DNA of 64,000 nucleotides from Erysipelotrichaceae bacterium (GTDB lineage: Bacteria > Bacillota_I > Bacilli_A > Erysipelotrichales > Erysipelotrichaceae), in assembly GCA_017512285.1 (NCBI GenBank), contig JAFWGU010000006.1:1-64000 (forward strand), in the 5' to 3' direction. This document shows positions 26,235 to 35,363 of the stretch, in pieces. Position 1 is the first letter of the stretch. Each line of letters starts with the position of its first letter. Made by a program: the position numbers and the translations under genes. Below the pieces are notes generated by a model. It was given only the letters and a program-made list of their open reading frames with translations, was not told the DNA's origin and did not search any database.

Positions 26235-27014
26235 CTAAAGCACTCCGAGTTCCTTCATCTTTTCCAATAATTCCAGGTTCATTTCCCTGCGCACGTCATA
26301 GACGTCCTTTTCCTCACAGTCTCTGACAAAGCGGAAGGTCAGTCCCTTGCCTACTTCCTGTAAGCCAAGACACTTAATGTTTCCGTAATCAGCATTTAAT
26401 ACTTTCTTGACATCCGTATTCTCAGGCAGAGTCAGATCTACGACTGCCTTTGATTCATATGAAGACTTATTCAGTATGTTCTTCATGGCGCTGTTATTGA
26501 AGATCTTCTCGTTTCCACCGTTATCGGTAAGGGCCGTTGTCCTGATGCCGATGTCAGTAACCTTGCCGGTGAATCCGTTGACTTCGATGATGTCGCCGAC
26601 CTTGTATTCCTGTTCAAACAGCAGGAATATGCCGGTCATCAGGTCATTGATCAGATCCTGAGCAGACATACCGATGATCAACCCTAAGATTCCCAAGCCG
26701 GCGATGATGCCGTTGATGTCAGCGCCTAATATTCTTAATGACCAGATCACAGACAGTATCAGAGCTGCGTAGTCAATAAGGCTCTTTAATAAGGTAACAA
26801 CCGTGCTTTCCTTCCTGATCAGGCTGAGCAGAAGCTTCAGCAGATACTTGATCACCATTATTGCCGCAACGATGGCCACGACCTTTAGCAGTGATCTCAT
26901 GTTGATCTCAACGTTCAGCAGAAATTCGTTGAACCTGAGTCCGGTCAGCTGTCCCAACAGTAAAGCCGCTGCGAGTATGATGATCGCAATGATTATGTTC
27001 CTGGTTTCCTTCAT
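26235..27014 (-). CDS. mscS: small-conductance mechanosensitive channel
   Basis: A 259-residue MscS-family channel that opens under membrane tension to release solutes. It has three N-terminal membrane helices, the pore helix GIIAGLGILGLIIGMSAQDLI rich in Gly and Ala near 88-108, then the beta domain opening FLLFEQEYKVGDIIEVNGFTG and GIRTTAL. Length is close to the E. coli protein (286). It heads a two-gene unit with the lipocalin-like protein. An upstream T-rich stretch and the Hsp70 terminator separate it from the chaperone pair. Confidence 0.92.
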   Translation of the reverse strand: MKETRNIIIAIIILAAALLLGQLTGLRFNEFLLNVEINMRSLLKVVAIVAAIMVIKYLLKLLLSLIRKESTVVTLLKSLIDYAALILSVIWSLRILGADINGIIAGLGILGLIIGMSAQDLINDLMTGIFLLFEQEYKVGDIIEVNGFTGKVTDIGIRTTALTDNGGNEKIFNNSAMKNILNKSSYESKAVVDLTLPENTDVKKVLNADYGNIKCLGLQEVGKGLTFRFVRDCEEKDVYDVRREMNLELLEKMKELGVL

Positions 27015-27068
27015 ATTACTCTCCTTATACTTCTTGTTACTAAGATATTATAACATCAATCACTGATG

Positions 27069-27092
27069 AAAAAAGGCTTACGCCAGTAAACC
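27069..27092 (-). terminator. terminator of the Hsp70/J-like operon
   Basis: On the minus strand a seven-base stem GGTTTAC/GTAAGCC (one G-T pair, TGGC loop) is followed by TTTTTTC. It overlaps the last codons of the Hsp70 gene. Confidence 0.7.
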
Positions 27093-28784
27093 TTTTTCAT
27101 TTTTATTTTCAATTTCGTCAAGCAGTTCCTCAAGCTTCTTGCGTTCGGTCTCAATTTCCAGTCTTGTCTTTCTGCTTAATGACTCCTCAAACTCGTTGAC
27201 GAGTTCCGTTATCCTGTTTCTTTCCGGCCCCATGGTTTCCTCATAGATCCTGCTTGCCCTTAATAAAGTCAGTACGTTCTCTTCCTCTTCACGTGGGCTC
27301 TGCTTCAGATACTGCAGCTTTTCAAACCTTGCCGCGGCTTCTTCTTCAGATATCTTATTGTCCTCGCTCTGGATGATGGCCTTCTTTTCCAGGCCTGTTG
27401 AAACTACCTTTACTTCTACCTGTAACAGCGAGTTGATGTCGTAGGTATAGGTTATTTCAATGGCCTCCTTGCCCTTCGGACCTACCGGTACGTCCACAGT
27501 CAGTTCTCCTAACAGAAGATTGTTTCTGGCCAGGTAGCTTTCACCCTGAAGAACCTTTACGGTCACGTATCTCTGGTTGTCATAGGCCGTATATACCGTC
27601 TGCTTCTTGCTTACGGGGATGACGGTGTTTCTTTCAATGATCGGCAGATACTGTCCCGGCACCTCAAAGGCCCCGTTGTCCCTGACTACTTCCGTACCCA
27701 GGGTAAACGGACAGACATCGGTAAGAATGACTTCCTCCACCTGCTTATCCCTTTCCTTCATGGCACACTGCAATGCTGCACCGACAGCCACTGACGTATC
27801 AGGGTCAAGATAGTATTCCGGGCGGATGCCGGTGATCTTTGTTACATAGCTGCGTACCGTCGGCAGTCTCGTTGCCCCGCCAACCAGTATTATCCTGTCC
27901 AGATCCTCAAGAGAGATCTTGGCATCGCGCAGACTCTTTTCAATCGGCTTCTTCAGTCTTTCCAACAGTTCGGAACATCTTTCCTCGTATTCCTCAAGCG
28001 TGAATATTTCCTCATGAGGCGTACCGAACAGATTGACGTTCATTGTCCCGACATTTCTGTCAACGTATCCGCACTTGCAACGCTCGGCTGCCTTGTAGAT
28101 GTTATTCAGTGTAAAGACGTCAACGACCGGTACCAGTCTGGCGATCCTTTCCAGATACATGTCAACCAGTACCTGCGTGAAGTCCTCGCCGCCTAGCTGG
28201 TTATCCCCGGCTATGGCGTATACTTCCATGATGTTCTTGTAGTATTCCAGGATCGTTACGTCAAAGGTACCGCCGCCAAGGTCAAAGACCATGCAGCGCT
28301 CGATCTTTCCTGAATCGCCTACCCCATAGGCAATAGCCGAAGCGGTTGGCTCATTGATGATCCTTGATACATTAAGTCCTGCTAGTTCCCCAGCTCTCTT
28401 GGTAGCCTTTCTCTGCTTGTCATTGAAGTAGGCCGGAACGGAAATGATGGCCTCACTGACCTCTTCCTTCAGGTATACTTCCGCATCTTCCTTCAGAGAA
28501 CGCAGTACAAAACTGGAAAGTTCCTCCGAATTGAACTTATGGCTTCCCAGTTCATATTCCTTTTCAGTTCCCATGGTGCGTTTGAAGACTCTGGCGCTCC
28601 TGTCAGGATGCAGATAGCCGTATTCACGGGCTGTCTCCCCTACCAAGATCTTGTCTTCATCATCCACGCTGACAACTGACGGCGTCAGTTTCCTGCCCAG
28701 ACGGTTAGGTATTATCTGTACCTCACCATCGATGAAACAGGCTACCAGACTGTTTGTCGTTCCCAAATCTATTCCTATTAACAT
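27078..28784 (-). CDS. Hsp70-family chaperone (DnaK-like, not the main DnaK)
   Basis: A 568-residue Hsp70. The ATPase domain is intact: GIDLGTTNSLVACF at 4-17, VPAYFNDKQRKATKRAGELAGL, EPTASAIAYG, VFDLGGGTFDVTIL and ILVGGATRLPTVRS. The substrate-binding beta domain follows (CPFTLGTEVV, then IERNTVIPVSKKQT), but the helical lid is short and the usual acidic C-terminal tail of DnaK is missing. It starts directly after the stop of the 1,054-residue J-like/TPR gene, without grpE, hrcA or dnaJ nearby. That indicates a specialised Hsp70 with a dedicated partner, not the housekeeping dnaK. Confidence 0.85.
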   Translation of the reverse strand: MLIGIDLGTTNSLVACFIDGEVQIIPNRLGRKLTPSVVSVDDEDKILVGETAREYGYLHPDRSARVFKRTMGTEKEYELGSHKFNSEELSSFVLRSLKEDAEVYLKEEVSEAIISVPAYFNDKQRKATKRAGELAGLNVSRIINEPTASAIAYGVGDSGKIERCMVFDLGGGTFDVTILEYYKNIMEVYAIAGDNQLGGEDFTQVLVDMYLERIARLVPVVDVFTLNNIYKAAERCKCGYVDRNVGTMNVNLFGTPHEEIFTLEEYEERCSELLERLKKPIEKSLRDAKISLEDLDRIILVGGATRLPTVRSYVTKITGIRPEYYLDPDTSVAVGAALQCAMKERDKQVEEVILTDVCPFTLGTEVVRDNGAFEVPGQYLPIIERNTVIPVSKKQTVYTAYDNQRYVTVKVLQGESYLARNNLLLGELTVDVPVGPKGKEAIEITYTYDINSLLQVEVKVVSTGLEKKAIIQSEDNKISEEEAAARFEKLQYLKQSPREEEENVLTLLRASRIYEETMGPERNRITELVNEFEESLSRKTRLEIETERKKLEELLDEIENKNEKGLLA

Positions 28785-31700
28785 TTATCTGACCTTCTTC
28801 TTAAGTATGTTCATGCCTATGACGAAATCTTCCTCATCAGGCCATTTCTCATGTCCCTCTACGGCTCTCTTATATGCTCTCTCGTTGAAGCCCGTGATCT
28901 CCTCCAGATCCATCATGAAGATGTCCAGATCCTTGCACGAGCCATACGGACAGTTTTCACACAGACGGTGATCCTTCAAGCCCATCATTAATAAACTCGC
29001 CTCAGCCCCTCTGTCAAGCAGCGCCAGCATTCTGACCTTTCTGGTCAGATACAGCAGTTCATCCGTCCTGGTTTCAGCCAGTCTTTCCTCGATGACCTTC
29101 AGGGCCTTTTCAGCATATTCAGCCTGCTTTTCCTTATTGCCCAGGTGGAAATAGGCAAAAGCCAGATTGCCGGCAACTCTTGAGTAATCGCCATTCTGTT
29201 TCTGTTCTTCCTTCTTCAGCCACTTCTGCAATACGATGGCTTCCCCACGGTATCTTCTGTCTTCCGCTGCCAGCATTCTGTCAGCTTCCATGGCATCATA
29301 CTCATCCAGCAGAGCGTTGAAGTTCGCCCGGTCAAACTTGGCCTTGAAGATGCTGTTGTCCAGAATGTCCTTGGTGATCACGGCTCTGTAGAAGCTGTTT
29401 TCCAGAGGACGCTGCTTCTTCCAGACTGAAAGATGCTGACGCATTTCCGCATCCATGCCAAACTGGGCATAGATGTCGAAGATGAGCTTGTTACCGGCAT
29501 AGTTATACTTGCCCATGATCTCCCTGACGACCTCTACGGCTTCTTCAGGTCTGCCCATTCTCCGAAATATCTGAACCTTGTGCAGATAGTAGCGGGACTG
29601 ATCATTCTTCCTGTCCTTTACTATCTCAATGGTCCTGTTGATGTTTTCCAGAGCCTTGTCCAGCTCGTTTCTCATCGCATAGACATAGCTCAGACGGAAA
29701 TAGCTGTCCAGTGTATCCGGCTCATGGCTCTGCAGAATGAGGAAGTGTTCTTCAGCCTCTTCCAGTTCATTAAGATACATGTGGCACATTCCGGCATAGA
29801 AGTGGCCGCTGTAATCGCCGTTTTTCTCCAGCGACTTGAGATACCACTGCAGTGAATCACGGCAGTGATGCTTCAGATCCTGATAGTAGATGAATCCGAT
29901 CTGAGAATCAACCGAAGCCGGATGTCTGGGGTTTTCAGCCAGTTCCTTATACATCTTCAGTGCTTCATCGTATTTCTCAGCCTTGACCAGTAGCCAGGCC
30001 TTGTAATCCATGAGAGCCCTGTTGCTGCTGTTACATTCCAGTCCCTTGTCGGCCAGTTCCATCATGATGTTGCGGTCTTCTTCCTTATTGCCGTTGAGAC
30101 TGTCGCCTCTGATGCACAGCATCCGGTAATACAGATCATCGGAGAAATTGTAGTCCTTTACCCTTTCTCCCATCTCCTCAACGGATTTTTCATACTTCTT
30201 CAGAGCCTCATCCATCTTCTTCTTTGAGCCTTCCAGTAACAGACCCTGACAGTACAGTACGGCCGGATCGTTTTCCAGTCCGCTTTCCAGTAAGAACTTC
30301 AGTTCATTCTCGGCATCCTCATAGGCTCCGTTTCTGATCAGGATCCTGATCTTGAGAATGTATACTGAAAGATCCGTCTTACACAGATCCAGACTCTTGT
30401 TGATTGCGTCATAGGCTTCCCTGTCCAGTCTCTGATAGAACAGGGCATATGCCAGTAACAGATATCCGTGATAGGCATCAGGTCTTTCCCTGATCAGAAG
30501 ATTGGCATACTCTGCTGACTTCTCATAATTCTTTTCAGCCAGAGTGATCTGTGACATCTGCGTCAGAATATCCGACTTGTCTGAGGCATTGGCTAAAGCC
30601 TCCTGGTATGCAGCCATGGCCTCATCAAGCTTCTTCACATGGTAGTAATAGTATCCCTTGCGTCCGTACATTTCACCCAGACGCTTCTTTCTCTTGATGT
30701 TTTCCTCACTGTCTTCCGGCAGTTCCTTTATGACTTCAATCAGATTGTCCAGATTTGACTGCACCTTGTCATAATCCTCCGTTATGAAGGCTATGTTGCT
30801 CATGAGGTTATAGTAATTGAACTTGTCGCTCTTTTCCGGATCAATGGAATTGGCCAGTTCAATGGCCTTGTCATTGATGTTGTTTTCCAGATAGCACCAG
30901 GCCAGATCAGACTTGGCTTCCTCATCATCAGGATGTACCTCAAGCCATCTGATCTTCTGCTCAATGACGTTTTCATTCCATTTCTTTCTGGTCTGATCCA
31001 GATTGTATATCTGCTGGGAATCGCCGCCGGCTGCCCTCATTAATTCATTCAGCTGTCTGATTCCCTCTTCATGCCTGTTGGTATCGGCCAGGATGTTGGC
31101 GTACATCCACTTGAGATTGGCATGTTCAGGATAAAGGCCCAACAGATGTGCACACACTTTTTCAGCCTCTTCATAATCCTTCTTGCCCATGCATTCGCTT
31201 ATCAGCATGGAACCGATGTAGATGTCATCAGAAAACTGCTGATACAGTTCTCTCAGTTCATTCAGCACATTCTCGTCCTCAAAGTGGATCTTATATGACA
31301 GGGCCAGTGCCGTGCCGTAAGGATGCTGCTCCGGAAGTGACAGCATCTCATCTATGATCTCCTTAGCCGATTCGTCATCCTTTCTTCTGATGGCCAGATA
31401 ACAGCCCAGATACTTCTGACACATGTCTCCGTCTTTGCCCGGGACAAACATGTTCATCGGTAAGGTATCGTTATAGGTAATGCCGTTTATGACGATGTAA
31501 TCGATGAAGTCCTTTGGATAACGTCCGTACAGTTCCTCTGTTCTGTCCCTGAACGAGAATTCCCTGTCCATTAATACCCATACGTCATGGGTAATGAAAT
31601 ACTTCTCCATTAAGAAGTTAAGCAGACAGTCCTCAACAGCCATGCGGCTGTCCAGAGCCTGGCAGACATCATCGCTGAAGAGCTTCCGCCATTCCTCAAC

Positions 31701-31949
31701 GCTGTTGCGTCTCGGGAAATCCGCATACAGTTCCTCAAGCTTATCACGCCAGTGATCTACCGGCTTCTTCTCCGTCATTAATCCACTGGTTTCATCGGCG
31801 TACTTCAAAGCCTCTTCGTAGGCATTACGAAGTTCCTTGAATTCTTCCGGCTTATCCTCCGGATTGGTGTCGGCAAGCTTTTCACGGTAGGCTCTCGTTA
31901 TTTCCTTCTTATCCCTTGTAGGTTCAATGCCAAGTATTTCCCAGAACAT
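28785..31949 (-). CDS. J-like domain protein with long TPR array
   Basis: A 1,054-residue protein. Residues 1-50 resemble a J domain (FWEILGIEPTRDKKEITRAY, then FKELRNAYEEALKYA), but where J proteins have the essential HPD this one has NPED between the helices. The rest is mostly helix pairs of TPR type; many repeats show the A..Y..AL pattern (for example DEAMAAYQEALANAS and DEALKMYKELAENPRHPAS), at least 15 by eye. The end carries a small Cys cluster (CENCPYGSCKD near 1000). The ATG at 31949 has GGAGGTG six bases ahead. It lies directly before the Hsp70 gene, so I infer that it brings clients to that Hsp70. Cytosolic; clients unknown. Confidence 0.72.
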   Translation of the reverse strand: MFWEILGIEPTRDKKEITRAYREKLADTNPEDKPEEFKELRNAYEEALKYADETSGLMTEKKPVDHWRDKLEELYADFPRRNSVEEWRKLFSDDVCQALDSRMAVEDCLLNFLMEKYFITHDVWVLMDREFSFRDRTEELYGRYPKDFIDYIVINGITYNDTLPMNMFVPGKDGDMCQKYLGCYLAIRRKDDESAKEIIDEMLSLPEQHPYGTALALSYKIHFEDENVLNELRELYQQFSDDIYIGSMLISECMGKKDYEEAEKVCAHLLGLYPEHANLKWMYANILADTNRHEEGIRQLNELMRAAGGDSQQIYNLDQTRKKWNENVIEQKIRWLEVHPDDEEAKSDLAWCYLENNINDKAIELANSIDPEKSDKFNYYNLMSNIAFITEDYDKVQSNLDNLIEVIKELPEDSEENIKRKKRLGEMYGRKGYYYYHVKKLDEAMAAYQEALANASDKSDILTQMSQITLAEKNYEKSAEYANLLIRERPDAYHGYLLLAYALFYQRLDREAYDAINKSLDLCKTDLSVYILKIRILIRNGAYEDAENELKFLLESGLENDPAVLYCQGLLLEGSKKKMDEALKKYEKSVEEMGERVKDYNFSDDLYYRMLCIRGDSLNGNKEEDRNIMMELADKGLECNSSNRALMDYKAWLLVKAEKYDEALKMYKELAENPRHPASVDSQIGFIYYQDLKHHCRDSLQWYLKSLEKNGDYSGHFYAGMCHMYLNELEEAEEHFLILQSHEPDTLDSYFRLSYVYAMRNELDKALENINRTIEIVKDRKNDQSRYYLHKVQIFRRMGRPEEAVEVVREIMGKYNYAGNKLIFDIYAQFGMDAEMRQHLSVWKKQRPLENSFYRAVITKDILDNSIFKAKFDRANFNALLDEYDAMEADRMLAAEDRRYRGEAIVLQKWLKKEEQKQNGDYSRVAGNLAFAYFHLGNKEKQAEYAEKALKVIEERLAETRTDELLYLTRKVRMLALLDRGAEASLLMMGLKDHRLCENCPYGSCKDLDIFMMDLEEITGFNERAYKRAVEGHEKWPDEEDFVIGMNILKKKVR

Positions 31950-32068
31950 GTCTGCACCTCCAAAAGTCCTTCTTATTAATGATATCATATTTAAAGCGTC
32001 AGATACTTTTTTGCTGATTTTTATGCTCTTTTGGTCCATAATAATCCTTGTACAACAGGAGCGACATT

Positions 32069-33322
32069 ATGATTTTAAACCAGATAGACGACAGACTGCT
32101 GAAGCTGGCAGACAGAAGTGACAGGGAATTAAGAAGCATCTATGAAGAAATAGACCGGATCTGCATGGTCAACTCTGACCGGGTCCTTTCCGCCTTCATT
32201 GAAAACCAGGTTTCCTATTCCGATTTCGCCGACATCAACGGATACGGCAACTACGATGCCGGCAGAGACAAACTGGAAAGGATCTTTGCCACGGTATTAG
32301 GCTGTGAGGATGCCCTTGTGCGTCCGCAGATCATGAGCGGTACCAATGCCCTGTATCTGGCTTTCTCAGCTCTTCTGAAGTACGGTGATACCTTCATCTC
32401 ACTGACCGGTACTCCTTATGATTCTTTGCAGGAGATGATCGGTCTTTACGGTAATTCCAGTCAGTCATTAATGGCTAACGGTGTGAAGTACGAACAGATA
32501 GACCTTATCAGCAATGAATTTGACGAAGAGAAGATCATTGAAAGACTGGCCAGGAAGGATGTCAGACTGGTTGAGATCCAGAGATCACGCGGCTATTCCG
32601 CCAGAGCTTCCCTATGTCTTGATAAAATAGAACATCTGATAAAGGAGATCAGAAAGGTAAATGATGATGTCATCATCATGATCGATAACTGCTATGGCGA
32701 ACTGGTTGAGGAAAGAGAAGCCGGCCACATCGGGGCTGACATCGTCGTTGGTTCGCTGATGAAGAATCTTGGCGGCGGCATTGCCTCTACCGGCGGTTAT
32801 GTTGCCGGCAGAAAGGACCTCGTTCAGATGGTTGCCGAACGTCTTACGGCTCCAGGCATCGGCAAGGAACAGGGTGCTAACTTCAATCAGAACAACAGCT
32901 TCTTCAAGGGACTGTTCATGGCTCCTTCCGCAGTAAGAAATGCCCTCAAGACGGCCGTATTCACTGCCTGGATGATGGAACAGCTTGACTTCACCAACGT
33001 CTCACCAAGACACGATGAAAAGCGTACTGATATAATTCAGACCGTTGAGCTGGGCAGTAAGGAAAAGCTGGTAAGCTTTACCCAGGGAATTCAGGAATCA
33101 TCACCGATCGATTCCTATGTAAAGGTACTTCCGGCACCAATGCCGGGCTACCCGTTTGATGAAGTAATGGCCTGCGGTGCCTTTACTCAGGGCAGCACCA
33201 TTGAATTAAGTGCCGATGCCCCGGTCATCCCGCCATATGTACTGTTCATGCAGGGAGGCCTGACACTGGAATACGGCAAACTTTCAATATTGCTGGCCCT
33301 ATCCAAGATAATCAATAAATAG
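32069..33322 (+). CDS. PLP enzyme, methionine gamma-lyase / aluminium resistance family
   Basis: A 417-residue fold-type I PLP protein of the family annotated as aluminium resistance protein or methionine gamma-lyase-like (PF06838-type, YnbB in Bacillus). Typical phrases are GYGNYDAGRDKLERIFATVLG, RPQIMSGTNALYLAFSALL, MIDNCYGELVEEREAGHIGAD, and VVGSLMKNLGGGIASTGGY, in which the Lys is the likely PLP Schiff base. The ATG at 32069 has AGGAG 7 bases ahead; a TTG further upstream lacks one. In Bacillus the homologue is beside hfq and glnR, but here it stands alone. The true reaction is not established for this family. Confidence 0.83.
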   Translation: MILNQIDDRLLKLADRSDRELRSIYEEIDRICMVNSDRVLSAFIENQVSYSDFADINGYGNYDAGRDKLERIFATVLGCEDALVRPQIMSGTNALYLAFSALLKYGDTFISLTGTPYDSLQEMIGLYGNSSQSLMANGVKYEQIDLISNEFDEEKIIERLARKDVRLVEIQRSRGYSARASLCLDKIEHLIKEIRKVNDDVIIMIDNCYGELVEEREAGHIGADIVVGSLMKNLGGGIASTGGYVAGRKDLVQMVAERLTAPGIGKEQGANFNQNNSFFKGLFMAPSAVRNALKTAVFTAWMMEQLDFTNVSPRHDEKRTDIIQTVELGSKEKLVSFTQGIQESSPIDSYVKVLPAPMPGYPFDEVMACGAFTQGSTIELSADAPVIPPYVLFMQGGLTLEYGKLSILLALSKIINK

Positions 33323-33330
33323 AGCATGAT

Positions 33331-33362
33331 AAAAGGACTTCCTGAGAAGTCCTTTTCTTTTT
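33331..33362. terminator. terminator of the PLP enzyme gene, usable from both sides
   Basis: A ten-base stem AAAAGGACTT/AAGTCCTTTT with a six-base loop followed by CTTTTTTT, 8 bases after the stop. The stop of the convergent lipoprotein gene is at its right edge, and the A-run on the left would let it serve that gene too. Confidence 0.85.
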
Positions 33363-35239
33363 TACTCCTTGAACAGTTCAAGCGACATGTCCTCATAATC
33401 GCCATGATAGCTGACGATTACCTGGACATTCGGCTGGAAGGCTTCCTTTTCCTTCTCTGACATTCCCGAATGATACAGATTTACTATCTTCATGAAACCG
33501 GATTCCATCATTACGTAGACGTCATTGCCATTTCTGCCCTGCACTTCCCCGCTTTCCCTGCAGAGATAACTGACCTTGTCAACCTTATCATCCCTGTAGG
33601 TCACTGTTAACTCATCAAGGTTCATGAAACCGCGGTATACATTGTCATTTCTGACAGGCTGACCCCACAGGGCTTCAATTTCCGCTCTTGTTCTTCCCTT
33701 AAGCTTATTTGTAGACCACTGGTCTCCCTTGATGCGCACGGTTGAAACATGAGGAATATCCACAGAATCATATCCCAGCTTTTCATCAATCAGATCATAG
33801 GTAAACAGATCACTGTAATTACCGTTTACCAGGTCAATTCTATCCTGATAAAAGTCATAGTCGCTTGTCTCAAACATCGTCAGATCGTTGGAAACAATCA
33901 CTTCATCACCCAGGTCAACCTCAAGATGACTTGGCGTAAGTATCGGGGTAGGACTGGTGAATGACAGCACATAGACCAGAGCTTCATACTCTTCCATCTT
34001 CTCCCAGTGAATGTCGAGATCTCTTCCCACGGCATTGAGTTCCGTCAGGTCGATTCCCTTATTGACAAGCTGAATGGATCTGATGTCATATTCCCTTACA
34101 TATACCGGTCTTAATACCAGTACGGCGCCGTAATGATAGATACCGTCCGCCTTCTGGTTGAAGACATTATATATTCCCATGCTAAACGGATACATCGACG
34201 ACTGAACGAAGCTGATTTTCTTATTCATTGAATCAGTCAGTCTTTCGTCATATTCAAGCGGAACTATTTCCTTTTCCTGCTTGGCAGGAGCCTTTGTCTG
34301 CATTACCAGTTCACCATCCTGATACAGTGAGAAGATGATCCTGGACAGGGAATACGTATCATTATGTACGAGGTTCCTGTAACTCTTATTCTGCGGAAAG
34401 GTTATGACGTAGTGTCCTGAACCGTCAAGTTCACACTCAGCCTCCGCGCCGGTAAGCTGTTTCTGTCCGCTTATTACTGGCAGTTTTGCCTTCAGAATGC
34501 CTTTCTCCTGCGTATCGGCATCCACTTCAACGGCCAGATGGTCATCCACGATGCTGTACCTGGCCCCGGTCAGTTTCATCCTGACGTCCTTCCTGTCCTT
34601 GACGTAGACCAGATAGTCTCCTCTTTCGGACATGCAGACTGTCGTATAATCACCTGAAGTTACTGTTTCATTGTATATAAACGGTCCTTCCATCATCTGT
34701 TCAGCCAGTTCTTCACTGAAGATGGCTGCCAGATCCTCCTTATCCTGACCGGATGGAACAAGATAATAGAAAAGATGGTCCATTCTGGTGTTTTCCATGT
34801 CCTCCATCATTTCAAATAATCCGCTGTCTGCTTCATGTTTGAGCTTCTCACCAGCCAGCTGACGTACATATGAATAGAACTCATGGTCCGGATCATAGTA
34901 GTTGTACCCGTCAGGGGTTGCCATCAGGCCATAGGAACAGATTGTATCCGTATAGGTCTTGTTATCAGTGGTAATGCTGACATGGCAGGGAGGATTGCCA
35001 TACAGATAATCATTTATCAACGCCTTTTCACTGAGCATTGATTCTCTTAATTCAATGTACTTCTCAATCTCTTCCATTGTCAGGTCGGCAACGTAGTCAC
35101 CGTCCGGATAGCCTTTTACATGGATCTTGCCGGAAAGGACCGGCTCATCATGAAAATATACCGATGCCTCTGGCTGTTTATTACCATTACACCCGAAAAG
35201 AGTAACGATCATTAACATGATTATCAGTAGTCTTTTCAT
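33362..35239 (-). CDS. large lipoprotein of unknown function
   Basis: A 625-residue exported protein. The signal peptide MKRLLIIMLMIVTLFGC ends in a lipobox with Cys17, so it is probably a lipid-anchored surface protein. The mature part is rich in beta-strand and acidic residues, with several K/D/Y-rich segments (for example YTTVCMSERGDYLVYVKDRK). The C-terminal 120 residues contain RIKGDQWSTNKLKGRTRAEIEALWGQP, which resembles the start of SmpA/OmlA-type BamE-like folds found in small lipoproteins, though I am unsure. No catalytic motif was found. The gene is alone, between convergent and divergent terminators, with GGGGG ahead of the ATG. Confidence 0.6.
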   Translation of the reverse strand: MKRLLIIMLMIVTLFGCNGNKQPEASVYFHDEPVLSGKIHVKGYPDGDYVADLTMEEIEKYIELRESMLSEKALINDYLYGNPPCHVSITTDNKTYTDTICSYGLMATPDGYNYYDPDHEFYSYVRQLAGEKLKHEADSGLFEMMEDMENTRMDHLFYYLVPSGQDKEDLAAIFSEELAEQMMEGPFIYNETVTSGDYTTVCMSERGDYLVYVKDRKDVRMKLTGARYSIVDDHLAVEVDADTQEKGILKAKLPVISGQKQLTGAEAECELDGSGHYVITFPQNKSYRNLVHNDTYSLSRIIFSLYQDGELVMQTKAPAKQEKEIVPLEYDERLTDSMNKKISFVQSSMYPFSMGIYNVFNQKADGIYHYGAVLVLRPVYVREYDIRSIQLVNKGIDLTELNAVGRDLDIHWEKMEEYEALVYVLSFTSPTPILTPSHLEVDLGDEVIVSNDLTMFETSDYDFYQDRIDLVNGNYSDLFTYDLIDEKLGYDSVDIPHVSTVRIKGDQWSTNKLKGRTRAEIEALWGQPVRNDNVYRGFMNLDELTVTYRDDKVDKVSYLCRESGEVQGRNGNDVYVMMESGFMKIVNLYHSGMSEKEKEAFQPNVQVIVSYHGDYEDMSLELFKE

Positions 35240-35313
35240 TTTAAAACCCCCATTGTCAGTTTCATTTTATCACCATGACTGAAAAAAGCACATCCCCCTC
35301 TTCAACAAAAGAA

Positions 35314-35342
35314 AACCCTCCAGATTCAGAACCTGGAGGGTT
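35314..35342 (-). terminator. terminator of the AfuABC-type importer operon
   Basis: A ten-base stem AACCCTCCAG/CTGGAGGGTT with an 8-base loop, followed on the minus strand by TTTTCTTTTG. It is 22 bases past the permease stop. Confidence 0.85.
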
Positions 35343-35363
35343 ATTATCATGTTTATCTGTTTT

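Noticed and set aside
27078-28784. Housekeeping DnaK
   Set aside because: No grpE, hrcA or dnaJ neighbours, shortened lid, no acidic tail, and a dedicated J-like/TPR partner gene directly in front.
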